Assembly (NCBI GenBank): GCA_023078555.1
Contig: CM041203.1
Span: 2,247,481 to 2,311,480, forward strand
Length of the DNA stretch: 64,000 bases
Source of the DNA: Ulva prolifera
Taxonomy: Eukaryota > Chlorophyta > Ulvophyceae > Ulvales > Ulvaceae
Direction: 5' to 3'
The translations under genes and the position numbers were made by a program. Under the pieces are notes generated by a model, which saw only the letters and a list, made by a program, of their open reading frames with translations, ran no database searches and had not been told where the DNA came from. Shown piece by piece: positions 1 to 12,853 of the stretch. How positions within the stretch are numbered: the first letter of the stretch is position 1; each line of letters opens with the position of its first letter.

Positions 1-565
1 TGTACATGACTCACTACGGTCTGCATGCCTTGGCATATGCATTGCATAGCGGATGACCAACCTTTTCTTTCAAATCACTGTTACTCTGCGTCAGCACCTC
101 TGCCTGGCTGCGCAATTCATCGTTCTCTGCCCGGTACCTTTGAGCTTCGTCTTGCAGTAACGCATTGTCGACTTTCAGTTGTGCATTTTCCGTGACGAGT
201 TGATCGGTTAGCTCGTTTAGCCTGGACATGCGAGATTCTATCTCTCTTTTGATGCGCTCCATGTCTTCGAGCCTGCCCTTGTTTTCTGCGTGAGCCTTCT
301 GCTCCTCTCCTAGTACGTTTGCTGCCTCCTACGCAAAGTGTCGATATGTTAACCAGGACCGTAACTGCCGGCAGCTTTATCTGGCTAGTAGCAACACATT
401 TACGCTCACCTGCAATTGCCCTGTAAGCTCTTTCTGCTTCTTGCGGAGTTCTTTCTCTACCTCCTGGAGTCGGTGCACCTTGGCGCTCGTCTCAGTGGTC
501 GGTGCACCTCGCCGATGTCCCTCCAACGCAGCGGCCGCGCCGACCAGTAGCCATGGAAGAACCAT
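1..565 (-). CDS. Coiled-coil protein, N-terminal part, runs off the left edge
   Basis: Two minus-strand exons are visible, about 405-565 and 62-329; the second ends at a GT donor, so the rest of the gene lies left of the window. The ATG at 565 begins a short hydrophobic stretch (MVLPWLLVGAAAA) that could be a signal anchor. From residue 30 the protein is an almost unbroken charged coiled coil, rich in E, K, R, Q and L with heptad spacing (for example RLNELTDQLVTENAQLKVDN). The family is not recognised: coiled coils of this kind occur in motor adaptors, ER-membrane proteins and centrosomal proteins. The exon joint is supported because the coil runs smoothly across it. Confidence 0.6.
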
Positions 566-1094
566 GGCTGGCTATCCTCAAAGTTCCGTCTAAGCGACGA
601 CGCTGATGAGGTTTTGAAGGCGAGAGTGTCGCGAAGCTGTAAGGAGGAACTGCGCAGATTGACTCAGATCCAGGTATACCGGCACGGCTGCGACATGTCC
701 AGCCTGTCCGCCTGTGTGTTTATCGTCGGATGATGGTGTACTTCAGGGTCGCATCGGTACCGTCTGCACTCCTGTCGGATGCACCAACGCCACGTGAAGA
801 TCGCATATGATGCGCTGCTGGTGCACCATGGTGGCGAAGCAGGCTCGGGATCAAACGTCACCATCGACGATCACACAAATGCGCCCCATCAGGTTGACTT
901 GCTGACCGAAGCGTAATATCGGCAAAGGTACACATGTGGCGCCTGGTGTGCAGGGCTCCATTGTTGCAGTTTGATGGATGGCGTCCACGTCAGCTTACAC
1001 GCGACCATATCCCCCTCTGACATGATGCCACTGGCCAAGGTGAGTCGTTTGTCCACATGGGGCCTCCAATCCCGGGCGTTTCCACGTGAGGATG
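566..1094. other. Spacer between the coiled-coil gene and the Hsp70-like gene
   Basis: About 530 bases. Open frames here are short (60-70 codons), have no recognisable motif and do not join to either neighbour. It probably holds the 5' region of the leftward coiled-coil gene and the 3' UTR of the Hsp70-like gene. Confidence 0.4.
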
Positions 1095-3210
1095 TTACAT
1101 CTGGAAACCTGAAGTCCGAGACTGCAAATGCTCGACATAAATACTGTCGGCCATCTCGACGCCATCCGTCACATCTCCCACCATGATGCCAGCATGCACA
1201 CCAGCTCCTATCGCGACGCAGTGCTCAGGGTCAACATCTAGGGCATGCCGTTTGCACCCTGTCACACGCTCTAAAAACTCTTGTATGAAAGGGGCTTTGG
1301 TGGCCCCACCAACAAGCAGCAGCTGAGTGATGACTCGAGGTGGAGGCGAAAAGCGGTCTGCTGGGCTGGTCTGTGCTGGTTGTGCGCTATCGAAAGGATA
1401 GTGTGCAAATTCTAGATGATGCGCCTGCCCGAGTCGCTCAAGTGGGGACCACAAACGCTTCAAAAATGGCTCTGCCGCTCGCTTCAACTCTGACTGTGAC
1501 ATCTCGACCGTTATCGAAGCATCATCGTCGGTTGGGATCTCTACGCAGCATGTTTCTTGAGAGGAGAGGGTTATTTTGCAATGTTCAGCCAGCTGTCGCA
1601 AGCTCCTCCGCCGTGCAGCATCCACAAGCATGCTGCCTGCGGTGTCTGCACACACCGCACACACTCGAAGTACACACTTCGAGGTTGAGCAGCAGGCATC
1701 GAGGCCGGTTGAGCGTTGCCCTCTGTGACAACTGTGCCGGTCGCCATGCAGACACATCAATCATCCAACTCATGCCACAATGTGTGGCCTGGAGCATCGA
1801 GTGTTCATGTGCTGCATGCACAGGCACCGGCAGCATTATCTGAGCGTGCCACACCACAACGCACAGTGCACTGCAGTCTATGACAAGCCAGGTCAGCACG
1901 TTTGACAGTCAAGCACACCTGCTGGCAGCCTCCCATTTGCAGTCCACCACCTGACAATGTCAAAGTCCAGATCGATACCTCCCAGGCAATTGTCACCGTC
2001 ATAGGCATTCACCTCGAGAATGCCCTCAAAACTCTGCAGCAGCGTGACATCACAGGTACCCCCTCCAATGTCAACGACTAAGATGGCTGGCTCCTCATCG
2101 TGCGCATGGCCCAGCCCATGGGCAATCGCTGCTGCGACTGGTTCCTGCAGGAAAAATGAGCAGGGCTGTGGACAAATTTTGCAAGGCCGTGGGGTCTGAC
2201 CACATCGAGTGCAGTGGCACAGACATTGCGGGTGTGCGCGGGTATAAAACACAAAGTCTGCGTTTCAACTGTCGGCATCGGCACTGTAACACAGGGGCCG
2301 GCAAACCTGCAGAAGGGAGACCCGCTCAAGGCCAGCAAGAGTCGCAGCATTCATTGTTGCTAGCCGTTGCTGCATGCTGAAATGCGATGGAATCGTGATG
2401 ACGACACTGTCCACTGCTGCTTCCAGGTGGGCTTCCGCACGGCCTTTGAGCACCTGCAGAGCTATGCAGATGTCATGGCGGTCAAGGATGCAGTATCTTG
2501 GGCTGGACCATGTCACTATGGCCATAAGACGCTTTGTGCTGATGGCACGATCCCACCATCTAGGCAGCTCTGGCTACAGGAAGCATGTATATACGGAACG
2601 TCTGATCCGAAATGCACTATCTGTCCGACACCGCTTTTAGAAAAGGAAAGGGAGGTGAATCATTTCGCACTTTGAGTATCTCTGCGGACACCTGTTCTGG
2701 GCTGAAGCTGCGCCCGTCGCTCGCACAGACCACCTCAATTGTGCCGTCAGCAGCTTCCTGGACAGGATATGACATCTGCTGCTGAAGTGTGGCCGCCTCA
2801 GAGAAGCTTTTACCCATTAATCTCTTGACGTTGTCGACCAGGACGCCCTCTGAACAGTCATCCGCAAGGGAGCCCACAAGCGGGTCTGTGAGAAGGCACA
2901 CCCTGTGAAAACCGATTTGAAGTTCACAAATCCATGCAGTTTGGCGACATGCATGAATGACCACATCAGCAACATGATGTATATGCGCACCTGCGGTTGG
3001 GTGGAAGCACACCAGCGAGGGAAGCAGCATGTGCTCCCCATCTGCAGGTATGACCTGTGCTGATCCGCCTTCGAGAACACTGACTCCTGAATGTGTTGTC
3101 CCCAAATCTATCCCAATGACAGCTTTACAACAGCCTCGGTGCTTTGCACGGCTTGTGCGTGGCGGGGTGCGCCTCGACGCATGCCGCGACTCGACGGATG
3201 CAACTTGCAT
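1095..3210 (-). CDS. Atypical Hsp70-family protein consisting of the ATPase domain only
   Basis: About five exons. The first (start 3210) carries the Hsp70 phosphate-1 motif GIDLGTTHSGVSVLEGG. Later exons carry VVITIPSHFSMQQRLATMNA, the hinge EPVAAAIAHGLG, the phosphate-2 motif VVDIGGGTCDVTLL (about 2060-2110) and the adenosine motif QLLLVGGATKAPFIQEFLE (about 1265-1310). The reading frame stops at 1095, some 35 residues after CVAIGAGVHAGIM, just where the linker (DLLLLDV type) and substrate-binding domain should start; neither is visible. A proline-rich insertion (about residues AQPAQTSPADRFSPPP) sits before the adenosine motif. The N-terminus is basic and Ser/Arg-rich and may be a targeting peptide. 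Known ATPase-only relatives are animal HSPA13/Stch and a few plant Hsp70-like proteins; which branch this belongs to cannot be told by eye. Classical peptide-binding chaperone activity is unlikely without the second domain. Confidence 0.85.
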
Positions 3211-4494
3211 CTCACAGCGCCGAAGCGATAGTCCTCACGCCAGGTGCCCCTTTGCTATGCAAGTGTCATGTTAGCGCATGCTAGATCCATGAACTCCGTG
3301 TGTCGGTGCTGTGCTGGTTAAGGTGCTGTGAGCAGAGCATCGCGGGCCAGGCAGTCGCACAGCGCTGATCGGTCGCATCCACTGGCGATGTGGACGTGAT
3401 CATGGACCACGAATTTGCATTGGCACTTGTTCGCGTTGCTGCTGACATTGTGCGCAACGCGCTGCGGCCGCAAAGCGCCGAGCTTCCGCGTCCTGCTCTC
3501 TCGCTGAATAGGGTGATGCGGGAAAGCTGCTGCTAGGCGCAGTCATCCAGGTAGTGTGTATCCGGTCAGTTCACCGATCCAGGGTCACGGAATCTCCGCT
3601 GAAATCCGGTGGCGCATATTGAGTTTTCCTTCTCCACAGCCTGTCTCCTCCTTAGGAGCCTGGCTGACACCTGCTGGACCCGCGCCTCCGCTCTCCTGCG
3701 CTGAGTGCACAACAGTGATCCACAGGGCATTTTTTCCCCGGAGGAATTCCCTCTGGGCTTTTCAAATTCTAGCGGTACTGCACCGCTGAGGGACAGCTTC
3801 CAGCGGGATGCGCTCGCTGTTTCTAGAGAATGTTGGCTTTGACGGCTCATTTTCAGCGGCAAAAACCGCTGGTTTTTCAAAAATCTGGCGGCATTTCAGA
3901 AAAATCGTCTGTTTCAGCGGGAAAACCGCCGGGTTGTAGAACACTGGTGCACATGCACCCAGAGTGCTTGCACAACGAGTGCTTCCACAACAAATTATTG
4001 CACATGCCGGCAGAATATGGAGCACCAGCGACGGCTCTATGCATGCTTTGGATGTTTCCTTTGTGACGTTATTGCGCATGTACCTCAAGGAAACGACCAT
4101 TGATGACGCACTTGCGCAGCGCAGAAAGGTATTCAGCTCAAGTGCAGTTCTTGCCACCCATCATCTTGAGCCATGCAAGGGCATTATGCTGCATATGGCT
4201 GTGTTTTCCTGCTATTGCTGTAAGTGATGGCTGCAAGGCCGACAATTCGGATTGCAAGGGAAATCGACTTTGAACCATGGGATGCCGCGTGACAGACGCA
4301 GATTGAGCTCGAACAGGAGAAACGCATGAGCAGCCCCACACGGCAAGCATAACGTCAATATCCATTCTGTGCAGCTGTTTCAATTTTTCGTGTCGTATGT
4401 TTTCACAGTTCTAAACGGGCGAGCGGGGTGTGCGCACCAGCGAAGGTCGAATCTTATTGAAGTGTTGCAATGATAAAGCGGTGAACGTGTAATC
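3211..4494. repeat. Intergenic region with a cluster of short hairpins (3595-3936)
   Basis: No convincing gene lies between the divergent Hsp70-like and Arp3 genes. Between 3595 and 3936 the motif CAGCGG...CCGCTG recurs as small inverted repeats separated by A-rich loops: CCGCTGAAATCCGGTGGCG near 3597, AGCGGTACTGCACCGCT near 3771, CAGCGGCAAAAACCGCTG near 3854 and CAGCGGGAAAACCGCCG near 3916. T-rich and A-rich stretches lie between them. I do not recognise the family; it could be a decayed foldback element or a transcribed structured region. Confidence 0.5.
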
Positions 4495-6330
<1,836 letters not shown>

Positions 6331-7183
6331 CAGTGGTGTTAGGGTGTGTGGCTTAGGTGGACGACCAATCCCTTCTGATGCCAATTAATGGTGTATGGCG
6401 TCCACTGCTGGCACCGCACACACTTTCACATCAAGACAGCTGTAGACTTTGGAATGGGCGCAGCAGGGTTCGTCGCATTGCATACAAAATGCTACTTCCG
6501 GCTGGTGCACACCACTGGTCACGCATGCACATGGTTGCTTCTGCAATTGACGGCTTCAAGTGTGAATGCTTGTTGACAGGCCCCCCGGCTCGGTCCCAAA
6601 CCCTTCAATACTGCTCAAGCCGTCGGCTGCAGTATTCATGCACCACACGTACGTGTAAGGTAATCGAAGCATAACTGTCTCGGGGGCGGTTTCACTGTTC
6701 CTCCTCCGCCATCGAGCGGTCCTCAGCAATAGTGTCACTGCCTTGACAATTGATTATTGACATGGACGAACCTGATCCATTGCGGCTGAGCGGTGGGCAC
6801 ACACCAGGATTTCCTAAACACACATAGTGTAGCATCCCTCATCACACAGCAAGTGCAGTGAGACCTCACATCCCCGCAATCTGACATGTGGAGGTGCAAA
6901 TTAGGCCACAGTACAGAGGGTGTCAGAAAAGATAACATCAAAATACTGCCAACTCAGGGACCACAGCGTCCTGACAGGAGCTTGTTCCCGGCTGACAGGA
7001 CACACAGTCGGCTATAGTGACGGAGATTGAATGACCCCTGCTTGGTGGACTGATCCCCCGCAGCTGCCTTGCGTTCCTAAACCACCACCTGCTAGTGGCT
7101 GTCAAGATGCCATTGTTGCAACATCTAAGGAAGTGGTCTGAGTGATTCTGAGAACAGGCGAGCGCCGATGCCAGTTCCTCTCC
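6331..7183. other. Convergent spacer between Arp3 and the dynamin-like gene
   Basis: About 850 bases with only short frames of no recognised character (for example plus-strand 6357-6674, which lacks any family motif). Probably the two 3' UTRs. I see no repeat or RNA gene. Confidence 0.4.
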
Positions 7184-10100
7184 CTACAGTGGCAAATCCC
7201 GCCCAGGCGCTGCCCGCGGGGGCGCGGGGCGGGACTGCAATGGAGCCGGGCGGCCGGGGGCTGATCGAAGTGGGGCAGGGCGGCCTCCAATGCCCGGCGG
7301 AGGTGGTGCGGCACGAGGGACGCCTCCGCCAGGAGCAGGCGGGGCCGGCCGTGGCCGAGGGCCTGGCGCCCGAGGCGTCTGGCGTGCTCCGGCAAGCGGC
7401 GCAGCCCGCGGCGGTGGCGCCTGGCGCTCTGGCTCGTCCAGATCGTCGTCATCATCATGCTGTCCGTTCTGCGGCGGGGGAGGCCGTGCAGCCACACGCG
7501 GCGCTGACAGCGGGTCAACTCCAAACCCGGGCCCAGGTCCGAGCCCGCCTCCGCCGAGAGGGTCACCAAGCGGATCTGCCCCCGCCGGTGGCGGTGGCGC
7601 AGCAGGCGCGGCGAGCGCGTCGCCAGGGTCTACTGCTGCTGCTGCGGGTGCGGGCTGCTGCGGTGCTCGCTGCGGGCGGGATGAGCCGCCAAGGCCGCCC
7701 AGGCCACGCTGCTCATCCTCCTCAGCGTCATCATCTTGGTTGCCGCTGCGGCGCATGCCAGGCATGCGCATCCGCCTGCCGATGCCAGACATCGCAGATG
7801 AGATGGAGCCCGAACGCTGAGGCTCACCGTCTGCAGGTGCCCCCTGCTCCGGGAGCACAACATGTGCGACCGCCAGTGGGTCACCCCCCTGGTTGACAGG
7901 TGGTGCATTGCTCAGGCGGTTTGCCTCAACAGCCTCGACGCGCTGCACTGCAGCATCTGAGGCGTCCAGCGCATTGAAAGGGAAGAGTGGGCCATACATG
8001 TCCTCCAGCAGGCTTGCCGGCGAGGGCTGCTGTGCGGCTGCCAGAATTCGTGCTTGGCCGGCTAGTGCGAGGGTCTTTGTGGGGACCGAGCATCGTGCAG
8101 CCTTCAGCTTGCTCTCGTCCCGCATGCAAGCAGCAGTCACGGAGATGCCGGCCATGCGGATATCATTCATGGCCTCTTCCAAGTCCTTGATGGCCTGGGT
8201 GGCTGCATCGCGGCCATGCAGTACTCTGGCAGGTGCTGACACAGCGCCGTCCATCACGGCATGACCCCACTGCAAACACAGATGCTGTGGCTTACACTAC
8301 TATGGAAGGCGGCTTCACCTGGCCTCTCCTGATAGCAGTCAATCCCATGCTGAGTGAAGTTGAGGCATTTCACACAACAGCACGTGTTGTCCATCCGGAC
8401 AATTGATCAGGTCAACACGTCTGGAATCGCAGTCTTCTGTACAAAGCATTGTGAATCTTTCATGCATGACCATGATCATATCACAATATCAACATTGCAA
8501 GAGGCTGTGCAACATGGCACGGATGATTACAGGACCGAGCACATACCTGGAGGGCCATGCGTTGCAACCGCCGCTGTAGGTCATTAGTGATAATGCGATC
8601 AAGGATCAGCATGACTGCCACCTTGGGCAGAGTGGCTGCGACGGTGTCCTTGACAATGGTCACATACATGTTCATGTCACTTGTGAGCCACTGCAACGCG
8701 TCATTTCCCTCAACACGCGCCACATCGCCGACCGCACCATCACCACTCGCATCGCGCGACACGACACGGAATCGGGCGGGGATGACAATGTCGCTGCTGA
8801 TCACCCGTGTCCCAGATGCGTCCCTACAGGACAACAAACTGTGATCCTGACTGTACAGCAACGCCTGGCTTGGTGGATGGCACCATAGAATGCCACAAGT
8901 GAACGTCATGCATGAGACTCTTGCAGAGTGGTCAACGCAGGACTGGCCATGGCATTGCGTGCCGAACACGAGAGTTCGAAGCTGCTCATGTGCCACCATG
9001 CTGAGACACGAGGCGACCATAGAATCGCACTTGAGGTCATCTGCATTGAAGAAGTGTGAGCCAACACCCAAGCCGCCGATTCGGTACCCACCAGTGGGAG
9101 AATCAGGGATTTCCCCATCGAATTCATCTGCCTCACCCTCATCCTCCTCAGCCTCTTCATCGTGCCCACCTTCTTCGTCCTGATCATGCTCATCTGCCGC
9201 TTCTTCCTCCTGCTCCTGTTCAGGCTGCTCCTCTTCGACAGGTGCACGCTGTACCTATAAGCAATTCCACCACTCCTCCCAGTCCCATGACAGTGAATAA
9301 AAGCATGTCTGGAGCCCTGGAACTGGATGAAGACCCCATTGGATTTTGCAGACAAGCAGGGCCCCCCAGGTGCGCACAGGTTCAGACGCCTTCTGCAGTT
9401 CCACGGAGACGGTCTTGACGAACTTCAGCTTGTCAGTCTCATTTGCGAATCCCAGAATCACAGTGTCAAATTTTGATTTCACGTAAGCTTGTTCAATGCG
9501 GACACCAGCGGTCTCTGGGCCGCTGAATCCTTTCATGTCCTCTGCAGCCAAACACATGTCAGCTGCGATCCGTCTGACCAATAGCATCATGTCCTTAGCA
9601 CGAATCAGGATCTGTGCTGAGCACGGAACAACATATCCAGTGGCAGTATAGGTAGCACGCAGTCTGAGCAGCATCAAGCCGCAGAGCAGAGAGAGCCTCG
9701 TGGAACGCAGTCACATAACCAAATCGGGAAACGAAGCTTTGCAGGTCTCACCTGGATTGGGCTCCATCAGCTTAGCGCGTGTCATGACCACACGGGTAGC
9801 TTTGTAATGCTCGGCATCAGCATTTGCCTCGACGAATGAAGCAGTTGGCTGCTCTTTCCAGTAGAACAGATCACAGCGACCACAATCAAAAATGAAATGC
9901 CTTCCACTCCAGGACTTGGTCACTGCTTTTTGAAAGCCAGTCGCCCTTGCCCGCTTGAAGCACTTGCCCCTAATCAATGTAAAAGATGATCCGGTCGCAG
10001 CCTCGCGCAGGACGACCTGTGAGACGGACTCTGCAGAACAAACTCGCATCACAACAACCCCACGAAATGCAAAGCAGGTGGCAGTGTGCTGAATCAGTGA

Positions 10101-11567
10101 CAAGATGGCCTGTAGGGACAAGACATAGCTCACACGTCCATGCTTCTTGCATGCAGTGCATCAGGGACAGACACGTACCCCAAGTCTTGATGTGTATCAC
10201 AAAGCGCAGGCTACGAGCTTGTGTAGGCTGGAACACGGCATCACCAGATGCAGATGGCCGAGCCTTCTGCGCAAACGAAGGCTTGACCGGGCCACGACTG
10301 CGGCCTGCTGTGTCCTCTGCCTCATCATCAGGCTCCTCATCGTCATTCTGTGTTGCACGTGATCGGAGTGCACCGGGTGCTATACGACGGCGGCCACCGC
10401 CTTGAGCTGTCGGCTGAGCCTGTCCATTGTCAGTAGTGCTCTTGCGGCCCTTGAAGCGGCCTAGAAAGCCTTGTGCGCTGGACCGCACTTTGTCCCTTGC
10501 ATTCCGCAGCTTGCCACCTGCTGGGGCTGCGTTCAGTGCTAGTTCTCGCTGTTTTCTCTTCAGAGCTAAACGCTGAAAGAACACAGGCGATATCATTGCC
10601 TTTTCCATGTCCATGATGACAGTTGTCATGGATGCCGCATCACGCTCCCAGTCTTCCAGAATCTCATCGACACCCTGCAACAAACGAGATACGCTCTTGT
10701 CATCAACAACTGCTGTGCACGTATTTGATGACCAAATTCGCTGGAGCTGAGTCCCCATAGACAAGATGGTATCTTGCATCTCATAGGAAAAATCTGACTG
10801 TGCAAACATCATGCATGCATGTGCCAAGTATCGTTGCACTGTCGCGGCACTGCCGAACCAGCATCGTGCACTGAACTGGCGGTGACAGATGCAGTGCAAT
10901 CATGGCTACAGTGTTCATGAGATTCAGGATCTACCAGAACAGCACGAACGAGAGCGCACCTGTATAATGAGATCAGCCAATTGCTGCCGGTGGTCAGGAT
11001 CATCTTCCACGACCGTCTCCGCTGCAACTTTAGTTTGCTGGGAGACGAAGGTTCTGACAGCGACCACCATCCACTGGGCAATAGGCGCGACATCAGCAAA
11101 GGCATCAGCAACGAGAGATCGTAGAGCAAGCTCTGGAGACACAATGTGTGACTGGTATCCATTCATCTGCTTGATCTTGCTTTCAAAGCTGGTTGGGGTG
11201 AAGTGTTTTGCAATGTCCACCTCATGCAAACGAGTCCCAACCTCCTACACGTGAAAAGGGGTCATCACAGGAGCAGCACAGCTGGATGGCTGCACTCCAG
11301 GAACAAAGCCATGCATGCACGTCCTTAGGTGGTCCCGGGTCGCTGGCCCGTTGCACCGAGTTTGGTTAGAGTGATCTGGGAGAAGCAGCATACCTGCACC
11401 AGAAGCTCCTGCAACGGCCCCGAGCCTGATCCCAATATGGTCGATTTGAGCTTTTTACATATCTGGCTAACGAAGTGCAGCACTGCTGCTACACCCTCAA
11501 ACACCAATGGATGATCCTCCAGATGATCTTGAAGAGCCCCACGAACTGCTGTGAGTCTGATCACCAG
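7184..11567 (-). CDS. Dynamin-like protein: stalk, PH, GED and proline-rich tail, no visible GTPase domain
   Basis: Read leftwards. Exons between 11567 and 10560 hold a dynamin stalk: RLTAVRGALQDHLEDHP, then KQMNGYQSHIVSPELALRSL (compare the plant DRP2 motif GYQPYLISPEKGLRSL), then DMEKAMISPVFFQRLALKRK, the conserved helix before the tip. A basic/acidic linker follows (10200-10500), then a PH domain (about 10010-9700, core TKSWSGRHFIFDCGRCDLFY, closing half near 9410-9600), an acidic stretch (about 9120-9240), and a GTPase effector domain near 8545-8700 (MYVTIVKDTVAATLPKVAVM). The last exon (8275-7184) is a Pro/Ala/Gly-rich tail of about 230 residues. This order matches plant DRP2 and animal dynamin, membrane-scission proteins of endocytosis. 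No P-loop (GxxxxGKS), DxxG or NKxD signature can be found between 11567 and the next gene, so either the GTPase domain is missing or it lies in exons I failed to read. Confidence 0.75.
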
Positions 11568-11997
11568 CTACATACAATGCGTTTGTTGATCGAGGTCCGG
11601 CCAAATCGCTTAGATTACCACGGCACAGGTTCTCATTTGGAGAATCGCCAAGTAGGTGACCGATACGTGTCCACGATATATACTTCCACAGCCACTTGCA
11701 TTTGTACATGGGGCAGGGGAACAATCGGACATGACGGACGAAGGCACGCGCGCTTTGCCAGCGGGTATGGAGCGATGACAAACTGTGTACCCAGGCCGTG
11801 TACATCCATGACTGCATCATAGCCAACAAGAAGTGCCTCACAGCTTGCAGGGTCAACACACATCGAGTTCCCAGCTCTTACACAAGCAGGCCGAGATGTG
11901 CAAGCACAAGCGGGCAGAGACATAAAGCACACATCTGCGCTTGATGCCACCACTGCTAAGCATACGTCCAGTACACACCTCTTGAACTTGCTTCAAG

Positions 11998-12669
11998 CTA
12001 ACTTCGACCGAATCTGGCGATGAGGTGATCGGTTCGTTTTTGGAAGCGTTGTCGATGGAGTGGGATTCCAAGCCAGGCGACATCGTGGATGTCCCTGACG
12101 ATACGTACAGCCCTACTGACGGATACTTTACTGAACTGACTACTTTGGCCAGGTGAACAGTATCGCCCTGGCCATGAGCCCGCGGCAACTACAAGCCAGC
12201 GCTCTTCACCTATGGGTGACTGCACAGATGACCCTTTGAGACAAGTGTGTCATCCAGGAGGCGTATGTCCTGTGCTTGCGAGACAGGTGTACCGCTAGCT
12301 TTGCCTGTGCTGCCGTAAGCCGGACCGATGGACCCCGATGAGGCGTGTTCGGGTGCACCGCTAGCTCGAGGACGACATTTGGCCAGTTCATGACGCGCGA
12401 TGGTCGCACCAACACATGGGGCGACCTCAATCGCCAACAGTACGATGCCCTACGGACTTCGCGTTGGTGGCAAAGCATCCACATCGCTCTTTCATGTCAT
12501 GAACGGATCTATACGTCCAAGCTGCTCGGTTGCTTGTTTGCGCTGAGCTCTGACGTTGCGAAACCCGCACTTTGAATCTTCGCACGCCGCTGGAGTAGCA
12601 GATGAAGATGTGGGCGATGCTACAGTAGTTACCAAACAATTTACTTTAGGCCGTCTTGCGCATGTGTGA
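11998..12669 (+). CDS. Unidentified small gene (exons)
   Basis: Exon 11998-12152 reads from acceptor CTTCAAG into an acidic, codon-like frame (SGDEVIGSFLEALSMEWDS...TELTTLA) and ends at donor AG^GTGAAC. Joining it to the exon at 12441 (acceptor CCAACAG) keeps the frame and gives STMPYGLRVGGKASTSLFHV. The same frame continues to GDATVVTKQFTLGRLAHV and a stop at 12667-12669, but one in-frame TGA near 12540 has to be removed by another small intron. No family is recognised. It lies between the divergent dynamin-like and SfsA genes, and the minus strand of exon 1 is also open, so strand assignment is tentative. Codon pattern (many RNY codons) favours the plus strand. Confidence 0.35.
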
Positions 12670-12853
12670 CCATGCTTTGTACCAGGTATACCGCAGACTC
12701 ACTTCCGTGACTCTGCGCAGATCTGCAAAATCGCTACACTAGCTGGAAGTACCAGACAAGTTGTGGTTCCAGCAACCAAATATTTTCATATCGCATCCAA
12801 ATATGCTTTCCAGCAAGCTCTGAGGGCTTATCTTTGCTGAATGTGCGCCCGCT

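Noticed and set aside
7168-7896. 242-codon plus-strand frame
   Set aside because: Antisense of the GC-rich proline/alanine tail of the dynamin-like gene; biased composition keeps all frames open.
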